From Eubacteriales Family XIII. Incertae Sedis bacterium (GTDB taxonomy: Bacteria > Bacillota > Clostridia > Peptostreptococcales > Anaerovoracaceae), in assembly GCA_031269205.1 (NCBI GenBank), contig JAISZM010000158.1:1-7589 (forward strand): 7,589 nucleotides of DNA, read 5' to 3'. Numbering within the stretch: the stretch's first letter is position 1; every line of letters begins with the position of its first letter. Under the pieces are notes generated by a model. It was not told the origin of the DNA. It was given only the letters and a program-made list of their open reading frames with translations, and did not search any database. The position numbers and the translations under genes are program-made. Below are positions 1 to 6,485 of the stretch, piece by piece.

Positions 1-402
1 CTCGGTGAATCACGGCGTTATTATATCCTGAGACTGCCCATCGGCGATGTCACGATCATGATCCCCTGCGATTCTACCGCCAACGTCGGCGTGCGCGAGA
101 TCATCGGCAAGAAAGAGCTGAAGACAGTGGACAAGGCGCTGAGAGGCGCCTCGGACGAAGTTTCAGGCAACTGGAACAGGCGCTACCGCGACAACATGGA
201 GAAGCTCAAGAGCGGCCAGTTGCCGCACGTCTGCGAGGTGGTTCGCAACCTCATGCGCGCCGAGAAAAAGAAAAAACTCTCGATGGGAGAGAAAAAAATG
301 CTCTCCAGCGCGAAGCAGATACTGATGAGTGAACTGATACTCGTCAGCGAGAGGAACGCGGTCGAGATAGAGGAGCATATCAGTATGCTCGTTTTCGGAT
401 AA
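1..402 (+). CDS. carD: CarD/CdnL-family RNA polymerase-binding transcription regulator, C-terminal part (5' end outside window)
   Basis: The reading frame is open from base 1 and codes for 133 visible residues, so the gene starts left of the window; the first ATG (base 58) lies inside the domain and is not the start. Visible residues 1-24 (with RRYYILRLPIGDVTIMIP) match the last beta strands of the Tudor-like RNAP-interaction domain. Residues 35-133 form the helical C-terminal domain, with the family-typical NWNRRYRDNMEKLKSG (57-72) and LSMGEKKMLSSAKQIL (93-108). The tryptophan at 58 corresponds to the residue that other CarD proteins use to contact the upstream edge of the promoter bubble. 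By family knowledge, CarD binds the RNAP beta subunit and stabilises open complexes, notably at rRNA promoters. The K-rich run at 89-92 may contact DNA. In Clostridia carD often lies near disA and the PIN/TRAM gene, as here. The family assignment is firm; the regulon cannot be inferred. Confidence 0.88.
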   Translation, partial: LGESRRYYILRLPIGDVTIMIPCDSTANVGVREIIGKKELKTVDKALRGASDEVSGNWNRRYRDNMEKLKSGQLPHVCEVVRNLMRAEKKKKLSMGEKKMLSSAKQILMSELILVSERNAVEIEEHISMLVFG

Positions 403-492
403 TTGGAACGGTACATGGCTAGAGGCATGGCGCCCCGCGGCATCCGTCGCGTCACAGTGCCACATACTTGAAGAGGTGTTATATAGAAAAAT

Positions 493-1593
493 ATGCTTAA
501 AAGATTATTAAGGGGCGGTATCACGCTCATCGGCGCAGCGGTCGGGTATGGCGTTTTCCTTCTCTTTCAATATGTGGCGGGTGAAACCGAGTTGATCGCG
601 CGGGATGCGCTGACGGAATTTCAGTGGGGCATCATAGCGATTGCGTGTGCACTTATTTTCGGATTATTATTTTTTCTCATCACCCCCATCATTTCGAGAA
701 AGAGCGCCGCGTTTTCGAGGGGTTTGGAAGCCGATATAAAACATTTGTCCGCGCAGGACTTGCTTGCGGGCGCGATAGGACTCATAACGGGACTCATCAT
801 CGCGTTCCTCATCAGCGCGATATTTTCACGGATAGAAAACGAGGCGGTCAGTCTGGCCTTGACGATCGCCGTCTACATCATCTTTGCGTGGCTCGGCGTA
901 GTCATCGGTGCGCGCAAGGGCAAGGACGCGATAGCGGCCATAGCGCAGGTCAGAAGGGCCGGATTCCGCACGTCGGGCGGCAAATCGCAGACGGACTCCT
1001 CGCCAAAGGTGTTCGATACGTCCGTCATCATCGACGGCCGCGTCGCCGACATCATGAAGTGCGGGTTTATCGAAGGCAAGATAGTGATTCCTGAGTTCGT
1101 CCTCGTGGAACTCAGACATATCGCGGACAGCTCCGACGGGTTGAAGCGCGAACGCGGTCGCCGGGGACTCGATATCCTGAACAAGATTCAGACAGACTAC
1201 GGCATTGAGATATTTAATACGAGTACGGAGAAGGGCCTCGATGAGATTCCCGAGGTTGACGTCAAGCTGCTGAAACTCGCTCAGTCGATGGGCGGCCAGG
1301 TCGTGACGAACGACTTCAATTTGAACAAGGTCGCGATGATACAGGGCGTCAAAGTGCTGAATATCAACGAACTCGCGAACGCTCTGAAACCCGCGGTTTT
1401 GCCCGGTGAGACGATGAACGTCTTCCTCGTGAAGGAGGGCAAGGAGCAGGGCCAGGCGGTCGCCTATCTGGACGACGGTACGATGATAGTGATCGAGGAC
1501 GGGCGGAAGCTTATCGGTCAGACCATCGATGTGACGGTGACGACCGTGCTGCAGACTTCGGCGGGTAGGATGATATTCGCGAAACCGAAATGA
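493..1593 (+). CDS. yacL: Membrane-anchored PIN/TRAM domain protein (YacL family)
   Basis: A 366-residue protein. Four hydrophobic segments (about 8-28, 45-67, 90-112, 118-140) form an N-terminal membrane anchor. A PIN nuclease-fold domain follows (about 172-295), then a TRAM-like beta-barrel (about 303-364), a fold that usually binds RNA. The acidic residues expected of a PIN metal site are present: D175 in KVFDTSVIIDGR, E206 in EFVLVEL, D256 in EVDVKLL and D274 in TNDFNLNK. An active metal-dependent nuclease at the inner membrane face is therefore plausible, but the substrate of this family is not established to my knowledge. Length and layout match full-length YacL proteins. The ATG at 493 is preceded by AGAGGTG (472-478) at a long 14-base spacing; no better in-frame start is visible. 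The stop lies 12 bases before ispDF, which suggests cotranscription. The same carD/yacL/ispD/ispF neighbourhood recurs in Firmicutes. Confidence 0.9.
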   Translation: MLKRLLRGGITLIGAAVGYGVFLLFQYVAGETELIARDALTEFQWGIIAIACALIFGLLFFLITPIISRKSAAFSRGLEADIKHLSAQDLLAGAIGLITGLIIAFLISAIFSRIENEAVSLALTIAVYIIFAWLGVVIGARKGKDAIAAIAQVRRAGFRTSGGKSQTDSSPKVFDTSVIIDGRVADIMKCGFIEGKIVIPEFVLVELRHIADSSDGLKRERGRRGLDILNKIQTDYGIEIFNTSTEKGLDEIPEVDVKLLKLAQSMGGQVVTNDFNLNKVAMIQGVKVLNINELANALKPAVLPGETMNVFLVKEGKEQGQAVAYLDDGTMIVIEDGRKLIGQTIDVTVTTVLQTSAGRMIFAKPK

Positions 1594-1605
1594 TATGTAG
1601 AGCAT

Positions 1606-2940
1606 ATGTATAGCAAGAGAAAAGTGACAGCGTTGATAATGGCCGCGGGGAACGGCTCGCGTCTCGGGGCAGGGGCGCCGAAGCAGTTTCTCGACATCGG
1701 CGGGGAATCGATGATATTGCGGGCGGCGCGCGCCTTTGAGGAATGCGGGTACGTCGACGGTATCATGGCGGTATCGTCCCGCGAGCGCCGTGCGGAGACG
1801 GACGACATACTCGGCGTTTTGCCGAAGTATCGGGGATCCGCGTCAGGCGCGGACTCCAGGCAGGAGTCGGTGAGGCTCGGTCTGCGGGCGCTAAAAGGCG
1901 CGCGCCGCGCGGGCGGAAGCGCCTCCGAAAAATCCGAAGAAGCAGAGATAGTCCTCATACACGACGCGGCGCGGCCTTTCGTCACGCAGGACGTCATAGC
2001 GCGCGTGCTCGCGGGGGTCGCCATGACGGGCGCCGCCGTAGCCTGCGTTCACGTGACAGACACGATATACCGAGCGGTCGGCGAGTCGGATAACCCTTTG
2101 CTCGCCGAATCCCCGCCCCGTGGTCTGCTCTGGTCCGTGCAGACCCCACAGGGCTTCGATCTCGACATGATACTGAGTGCGCACGAAGCCGCCGCCGCGG
2201 ACGGCTTCGAAGCGACGGACGACGGGGCGGTCGCCCGCGCGTACGGCTACGCGGCGGATCGCGCCGCGCCGGGCGGGCAGGACGTCGCGGGAGAGCGCGG
2301 CGCGGATGTCCTCATCGCGATGGGCGACTACGCAAATCGCAAGATAACGACGCCCGACGACATGATCGCCGCCGCGAAAAACGCCGATTCCTCGGGGGGT
2401 TCGCCACACACCGCGCCCGCGGCCGCGGGAACGGATGTCGCGGAAGCCCGCGCTGACGATCGCGTCGGCGCGGGCTTCGACGTTCACGCCTTTGCGCCCG
2501 AAGAAGAGGGAAGGCCGCTCGTGCTCGGCGGCGTCGCCATACCGTACGCGCGCGGACTCGAGGGCCACTCGGACGCCGACGTCCTCACTCACGCGCTCAT
2601 GGACGCCATGCTCGGCGCGCTCGCGCTCGGCGACATCGGCAAGGTTTTCCCCGACACGGATGAGAAGCGCCGCGGCATATCGAGCATGAAACTTCTGTCG
2701 GAAGTCAGAGCATTGACAGAGGGGAAAGGGTATACTGTATACAACGTCGACGCGACGATCATCGCCGAAAAACCGCGCATGGCGGAGCACACGGACGATA
2801 TGAGGAGCAGCCTCGCGACCGCCCTCGGAATTGACCGCGACAGGGTGAGCGTGAAGGCGACGACGACGGAAGGACTCGGATTCACGGGTCGCGAGGAAGG
2901 CATAGGAGCGCAAGCTGTAGCGCGCCTTGTAAAAAAATAA
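1606..2940 (+). CDS. ispDF: Bifunctional IspD-IspF: MEP cytidylyltransferase fused to MEcPP synthase
   Basis: One uninterrupted 444-residue frame carries two MEP-pathway enzymes. Residues 6-255 are IspD, which makes CDP-methylerythritol from CTP and MEP: nucleotide-binding AAGNGSRLGAGAPKQF (13-28, with R19 and K26), IHDAARPF (118-125), TDT (151-153), QTPQGF (179-184), TDDGA (204-208) and NRKITTPDD (244-252, K246). Residues 285-444 are IspF, which cyclises CDP-ME 2-phosphate to MEcPP: GAGFDVHAF with metal ligands D292 and H294, HSDADV with H321, FPDTD (348-352) and KATTTEGLGFTGREEGIGA (417-435). A low-complexity Ala/Gly/Ser linker (about 256-284) joins them. IspE, which acts between the two steps, is not in the window. 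Fusions are well known in alphaproteobacteria and Campylobacter; many Firmicutes keep adjacent separate genes. The protein is longer than typical fusions because of extra loops near 98-113 and 215-233. The Shine-Dalgarno is weak, 12 bases after the PIN/TRAM stop, so translational coupling is likely. Confidence 0.95.
   Translation: MYSKRKVTALIMAAGNGSRLGAGAPKQFLDIGGESMILRAARAFEECGYVDGIMAVSSRERRAETDDILGVLPKYRGSASGADSRQESVRLGLRALKGARRAGGSASEKSEEAEIVLIHDAARPFVTQDVIARVLAGVAMTGAAVACVHVTDTIYRAVGESDNPLLAESPPRGLLWSVQTPQGFDLDMILSAHEAAAADGFEATDDGAVARAYGYAADRAAPGGQDVAGERGADVLIAMGDYANRKITTPDDMIAAAKNADSSGGSPHTAPAAAGTDVAEARADDRVGAGFDVHAFAPEEEGRPLVLGGVAIPYARGLEGHSDADVLTHALMDAMLGALALGDIGKVFPDTDEKRRGISSMKLLSEVRALTEGKGYTVYNVDATIIAEKPRMAEHTDDMRSSLATALGIDRDRVSVKATTTEGLGFTGREEGIGAQAVARLVKK
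2713..2743 (+). promoter_or_regulatory. Promoter-like motif inside ispDF (candidate internal promoter for proS)
   Basis: A perfect TTGACA hexamer (2713-2718) is followed by TATACA at 2738-2743 (19-base spacer), with TATACT at 2731-2736 (12-base spacer, too short). The stretch is locally AT-rich within a GC-rich gene and lies about 275 bases before the proS start, so it could give proS its own transcript. It also encodes ordinary IspF residues (LTEGKGYTVYN), and its spacing is off the 17-base optimum, so chance is a serious alternative. Confidence 0.25.
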
Positions 2941-3004
2941 ATAAGCTCGTTCAGGATAGTGGCTCCCGAATCAGGTCAGAGGCGACGGATCGGGTGTTGT
3001 GGAA

Positions 3005-3011
3005 AAGGAGG
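3005..3011 (+). promoter_or_regulatory. Strong ribosome binding site that fixes the proS start
   Basis: AAGGAGG lies 6 bases before the ATG at 3018. It decides between that ATG and the in-frame GTG at 2994, which has no Shine-Dalgarno and would place this ribosome site inside the coding region. Confidence 0.85.
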
Positions 3012-3017
3012 AAGCAA

Positions 3018-4826
3018 ATGAGACTGTCACAGGCGCACATAAAAACGCTCAGGGAGGCTCCGAGCGAAGCCGAGATACCGAGTCACGTCTGGCTGCTGCG
3101 GGCGGGAATGATATACAAGATGGCGTCAGGCATCTACGGCTATATGATAATGGGCTGGCGTACGGTGCGGAAGATAGAGCAGATCGTGCGAGAGGAGATG
3201 GACGCCGCGGGCGCGTTTGAGATACTCATGTCGCCGCTGCAGCCCGCGGATCTCTGGCGCGAGACGGGTCGCTGGTCCGTCTATGGCCCCGAGTTGTGGC
3301 GCCTCCGCGATCGGCACGCGCGGGAATTTTGCCTCTCTCCGACCTGCGAGGAAGTCGTCACGGACATAGTCAGAAGCGAGATTTCCTCCCACAAACAACT
3401 CCCGCTCAACCTCTACCACATACAAACAAAGTACCGTGACGAGGCGCGCCCGCGCTACGGGATCATGCGCAGTCGTGAATTCATCATGAAAGACGCCTAT
3501 TCCTTCGATTTGAACGCCGAGGGGCTGGACGAGAGTTATCGTAAGATGTTCGATGCGTACACGAAGGTATTCACTCGCTGCGGACTCGACTTCTTCACCG
3601 TCTATGCGGATTCAGGCGCGATTGGCGGCAAAGATTCGGAGGAATTCGTCGCGCTCTGCGACTACGGGGAGAGCGATGTCGTCTACTGTGATGCCTGTGG
3701 ATTCGCGGCCACCGCGAGTCAGTCGGATTTTAAGGACGCCCCCGCGTCTCCCTCAGACGAAGCGCTCGAGGACGTGAAAGAAGTCTATACGCCCGACGTT
3801 AAGACGATAGAGGACGTGAAGAACTTTCTGGAGACTACGGCGGACAAAACGATGAAGGCGCTGTTGTTCGTCGTATACAAGGACTCCGAGGATATCGGCC
3901 GCGATACAGCCGGCGCCGACGCCGAGGGCGCGGACGCGAACGGCGACAAAGGCGCAGGGGTCTACGAGGTCAGCGAATACGTCTGCGCTTTCGTGCGCGG
4001 TGATCGCGAACTGAACATGACGAAGCTCGTCAACGCACTCGACGTCTCCGAACACCTGGTGGAGTTTGCGGACTCCTCCACGATGAGCGAAGAGACGGGT
4101 TGCGTCGGTGGTTTCACGGGACCGACGCGCCTGCGCAACTGCAAGATAGTGGTGGACAGCGAACTCGTCGGACTGAAAAACCTCATCGCCGGCGCTTGCA
4201 AGGAGGGCTACCATCTGACGGGCGTGAACTACGGGCGCGACTACGAAGCCGACATCGTGACGGATCTGAAACTCGCCCGCGCCGGCGACCCCTGTCCCGT
4301 ATGCGGCGCAGCGCTGAAAGCGTCGCGCGGTATCGAGGTCGGTCAGGTGTTCAAGCTCGGCACGAAATATTCGGAGGCCATGGGCGCGACCTACCGCGAC
4401 GAGCACATGGAGGAACATCACATCGTCATGGGCTGTTACGGCATCGGCGTCACGCGCACGATGGCGGCCGTCGTCGAGCAGTATCACGACGACAAGGGCA
4501 TCATCTGGCCGATGTCCGTCGCGCCGTACCACGCCATCGTCACGCTCGCAAAACCGGACGACGAGGCGGCGCTGAAGATGGCGGAGGGCATCTACGAGGA
4601 TCTGCTCGCAAACGGAGTCGAGGCCGTCCTCGACGACCGCGACGAGAGGGCCGGGGTGAAGTTTAACGACGCGGACATCTTCGGCATCCCTATACGAATA
4701 ACCGTCGGCAGAAAATACGCGGAGGGTATAGTGGAGTACAAACTTCGGCGCGAGAGTGAGATGAAGGAGATGACGTCGGCCGACGCCGTGGCGCTGGCGA
4801 CCGAAACCGTGCGCGCTGAGGTCTGA
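3018..4826 (+). CDS. proS: Prolyl-tRNA synthetase, bacterial type with editing insertion domain
   Basis: From the ATG at 3018 this is a 602-residue cytosolic class II aminoacyl-tRNA synthetase that attaches proline to tRNA(Pro). The start is set by the Shine-Dalgarno AAGGAGG and by the family-typical N-terminus MRLSQ. Motif 1 lies around 30-54 (GMIYKMASGIYGYMIMGWRT), motif 2 around 137-164 (TKYRDEARPRYG, then FIMKDAYSFD), and motif 3 at 472-487 (GCYGIGVTRTMAAVVE), preceded by the conserved FKLGTKYSEAMGA. The segment 224-415 is the insertion (INS) domain that in this class deacylates mischarged Ala-tRNA(Pro); it includes GGFTGP (364-369). Cysteine pairs CDAC (224-227) and CPVC (426-429) flank it, as in many bacterial ProS. 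The anticodon-binding domain occupies about 503-602 (DDRDERAGVKFNDADIFGIP). The protein is slightly longer than the usual roughly 570 residues, partly because of a low-complexity Asp/Ala/Gly insert at 292-313 inside INS. It ends 62 bases from the end of convergent proA. Confidence 0.96.
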   Translation: MRLSQAHIKTLREAPSEAEIPSHVWLLRAGMIYKMASGIYGYMIMGWRTVRKIEQIVREEMDAAGAFEILMSPLQPADLWRETGRWSVYGPELWRLRDRHAREFCLSPTCEEVVTDIVRSEISSHKQLPLNLYHIQTKYRDEARPRYGIMRSREFIMKDAYSFDLNAEGLDESYRKMFDAYTKVFTRCGLDFFTVYADSGAIGGKDSEEFVALCDYGESDVVYCDACGFAATASQSDFKDAPASPSDEALEDVKEVYTPDVKTIEDVKNFLETTADKTMKALLFVVYKDSEDIGRDTAGADAEGADANGDKGAGVYEVSEYVCAFVRGDRELNMTKLVNALDVSEHLVEFADSSTMSEETGCVGGFTGPTRLRNCKIVVDSELVGLKNLIAGACKEGYHLTGVNYGRDYEADIVTDLKLARAGDPCPVCGAALKASRGIEVGQVFKLGTKYSEAMGATYRDEHMEEHHIVMGCYGIGVTRTMAAVVEQYHDDKGIIWPMSVAPYHAIVTLAKPDDEAALKMAEGIYEDLLANGVEAVLDDRDERAGVKFNDADIFGIPIRITVGRKYAEGIVEYKLRRESEMKEMTSADAVALATETVRAEV

Positions 4827-4860
4827 CAGAGGACGGACGCTTCCAGAAGATAGAGGTCAC

Positions 4861-4873
4861 GGCGCAATGCGCC
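4861..4873. terminator. GC-rich hairpin in the convergent proS/proA gap (possible weak bidirectional terminator)
   Basis: GGCGCAATGCGCC is a perfect inverted repeat (5-bp GGCGC/GCGCC stem with AAT loop) in the 62-base gap between the convergent proS and proA stops. Position suits a shared terminator, but neither strand carries a proper U-run directly after the stem; only loosely T-rich sequence follows on the + strand. A Rho-independent role is therefore uncertain. Confidence 0.35.
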
Positions 4874-4888
4874 TGAGCCATGATTTCG

Positions 4889-6187
4889 CTATTCGATTTC
4901 TCTGAAATGAAACGAGCGTCGTCCCTCGGCGTAGTCCTCTACGATCTGACCGTCGCCGTACAGCCGATATTTGTACGTCGTGAGACCGTCGAGACCGACG
5001 GGTCCACGCGCGTGCAGCTTGCCCGTGCTGATGCCGACCTCGGCGCCGAGGCCGTAGCGAAAACCGTCCGCAAACCGCGTTGAACAGTTGCGGTACACGC
5101 TCGCCGAATCGACGAGGTTCATGAATTTCTCAGCGGTCTCGTCGTCCTCCGTCACAATGCAGTCCGTATGGTGCGAACCGTAACGGTTGATGTGGTCTAT
5201 CGCTTCCTCCGCGTCGTCAACCACTTTCACGCTCACTATGAAGTCGAGGTACTCCGTGCGCCAGTCGTCCTCGGACGCCGCCTCTACGCCCGCGATGATG
5301 TCACGGACGCGCTGCGTACCGCGAATGACGACTTCATTCACTCGCAGTTCCCTTTCGAGCGGCGGTAGCAGGGTCTCCGCCACGTCCGCGTGTACAAGCA
5401 CGGTTTCGACCGCGTTGCAGGCCGCGGCGTACTGAACCTTGCTGTCGCGAATGATGGGTACAGCCTTCGCTATGTCGGCCGCTTTGTCGACATAGACGTG
5501 GCACACTCCGTCCGCGTGCCCCATGACGGGTATCTCGCTGTTCTCCATGATGTACCGCACGAAGGCGTTTGACCCGCGTGGTATGATGAGATCGATGGAT
5601 TCATGGCAGCCGAGCAGTTCCGCCGTTTCCTCGCGCGACTCTATGAGCGTAAGGAAGCCCGCGGGAAATCCCACTTCTGTTCCCGCCGCGTGAATGGTTT
5701 CATATAACAGGCGGTTTGTGTGTTTCGCCTCGCTCCCGCCCTTCAGCACAGCGCAGTTGCCGCTTTTCATGCAGAGCGAAGCGATCTGCGCGAGGGCGTC
5801 GGGACGCGATTCGAAGATGACGCCGACGACGCCGATCGGACAGGTCGCCTGTTCGAGGACAAGCCCTTCGTCAAGCTGTCTTTTCGCGAGGATCTTCCCG
5901 ATGGGGTCGGGCAGAGCGATGAGATCGTGAATACCGGCTATCACGTCGTCGAGTTTGCCGCCGTCAAACTTGAGCCGCTTCACTATGGGATCCGGCAGCC
6001 CGTTCGCTCGCGCCGCCGCGATGTCCTTTTCGTTCTCCTCGATTATGGCGTCGCGGCTCACTTCGAGCGTTGCGATTACCCTGGCAAGCGCACCGTTTCT
6101 CACCCTTTCGTCGAGAGCCGCAAGCCGGAAACTGTCGCGCTTGGCCGCCGCCGCCGCTTTTTTCACCTTGCTGTCAGTTGTGTTCAT
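4889..6187 (-). CDS. proA: Gamma-glutamyl phosphate reductase (glutamate-5-semialdehyde dehydrogenase)
   Basis: A 432-residue ALDH-superfamily enzyme that reduces gamma-glutamyl phosphate with NADPH to glutamate-5-semialdehyde, the second step of proline synthesis from glutamate. Family landmarks: PIGVVGVIFESRPDAL (117-132), CAVLKGGSEA with nucleotide-binding character (145-154), IPRGSNAFV (202-210), PVMGHADGVCHVYVD (220-234), the catalytic cysteine C257 in YAAACNAVETVLVH, the segment NRYGSHHTDCIVTED (334-348), and the C-terminal GAEVGISTGKLHARGPVGLDGLTTYKY (381-407). Length is close to the usual 415-430, with a short Lys/Ala-rich N-terminal extension. The ATG at 6187 has GGAAGG (6194-6199) 6 bases upstream. 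proB (glutamate 5-kinase), often adjacent to proA, is not next to it: upstream lie the repeat element and a divergent Nudix gene, and downstream is proS, so proB must be elsewhere or absent. The gene appears to be transcribed alone from its own promoter. Confidence 0.96.
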   Translation of the reverse strand: MNTTDSKVKKAAAAAKRDSFRLAALDERVRNGALARVIATLEVSRDAIIEENEKDIAAARANGLPDPIVKRLKFDGGKLDDVIAGIHDLIALPDPIGKILAKRQLDEGLVLEQATCPIGVVGVIFESRPDALAQIASLCMKSGNCAVLKGGSEAKHTNRLLYETIHAAGTEVGFPAGFLTLIESREETAELLGCHESIDLIIPRGSNAFVRYIMENSEIPVMGHADGVCHVYVDKAADIAKAVPIIRDSKVQYAAACNAVETVLVHADVAETLLPPLERELRVNEVVIRGTQRVRDIIAGVEAASEDDWRTEYLDFIVSVKVVDDAEEAIDHINRYGSHHTDCIVTEDDETAEKFMNLVDSASVYRNCSTRFADGFRYGLGAEVGISTGKLHARGPVGLDGLTTYKYRLYGDGQIVEDYAEGRRSFHFREIE

Positions 6188-6206
6188 GTTATACCTTCCA
6201 CTCCAA

Positions 6207-6215
6207 AGTATACCA
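6207..6215 (-). promoter_or_regulatory. Extended -10 promoter of proA
   Basis: On the - strand the sequence TGGTATACT fits the extended -10 consensus TGnTATAAT with one deviation. Transcription would begin near 6200, giving a leader of about 13 bases that just contains the GGAAGG ribosome site. The -35 position (about 6229-6234, reading GCGACT) is a poor hexamer and lies inside the left terminal repeat of the neighbouring element, consistent with an extended -10 promoter that needs little -35 contact. Confidence 0.5.
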
Positions 6216-6221
6216 CAAGGT

Positions 6222-6400
6222 AACTATTCAGTCGCCACGCTATTTTTGTCCATCTCGGAACCTGATGACGATAGCTGCGAAGCGTAGCTGAGTCTAATAC
6301 AAAGCGTTGGCTTCCTCACGTACTTCAAAGTACGCTCCGGTGAGCCAAAACCGACCTCAGAACCCAATCTGAACAAAACTAGCGCGGCGACTGAATAGTT
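6222..6400. repeat. MITE-like intergenic element with 28-base terminal inverted repeats
   Basis: The two ends, 6222-6249 and 6373-6400, are inverted copies matching at 26 of 28 positions; the outer 15 bases (AACTATTCAGTCGCC and its complement) are perfect. Pairing continues imperfectly inwards (6250-6267 with 6355-6372), so the whole 179 bases can fold into one long hairpin. Its apex carries smaller hairpins at 6273-6289 (AGCTGCG/CGTAGCT) and 6319-6334 (CGTACTT/AAGTACG), the latter within a larger GGC/GCC-closed arm (6309-6346). GC content is about 48% by hand count, clearly below the flanking genes. It has no coding capacity and no transposase. These are the traits of a miniature inverted-repeat transposable element or a dispersed hairpin repeat. 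No clear target-site duplication abuts the ends. Whether it is present in other genomic copies cannot be seen from one window. Confidence 0.75.
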
Positions 6401-6430
6401 TAGATTGAATCACTGAACTGCAACACCACA

Positions 6431-6447
6431 AGAGACGTCTCTGAGAC
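6431..6447. promoter_or_regulatory. Overlapping palindromes upstream of the Nudix gene (candidate operator)
   Basis: AGAGACGTCTCT (6431-6442) is a perfect 12-base palindrome. It overlaps a second, GTCTC-T-GAGAC (6437-6447), so the unit GAGAC occurs twice with an inverted copy between. It sits about 40 bases upstream of the extended -10 motif that serves the Nudix gene, a reasonable place for a dimeric regulator. No known operator consensus is recognised. Confidence 0.3.
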
Positions 6448-6485
6448 CCTTCACGCGTCTTTGCCGAGCCTCCTGCGCAACGCCG

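Noticed and set aside
427..443. Small GC-rich hairpin between carD and the PIN/TRAM gene
   Set aside because: A six-pair stem with one mismatch and no following U-run; in GC-rich DNA this is within chance and does not support a terminator.
826..2913. Long - strand open frames at 826-1605 (259 residues) and 1891-2913 (340 residues)
   Set aside because: They lie antisense to well-supported PIN/TRAM and ispDF genes, are rich in Arg/His/Val/Asp as expected for the reverse strand of GC-biased codons, and show no domain.
2994..3017. GTG at 2994 as an upstream start of proS
   Set aside because: The eight added residues are not family-like, no Shine-Dalgarno precedes it, and a near-consensus ribosome site stands before the ATG at 3018.
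2941..3017. T-box or other riboswitch leader before proS
   Set aside because: The gap is only 77 bases, contains no T-box core sequence and no terminator hairpin, so there is no room for such a leader outside the upstream gene.
3753..4532. A 259-residue - strand open frame inside proS
   Set aside because: Antisense to a conserved synthetase, with the same biased composition and no recognisable motif.
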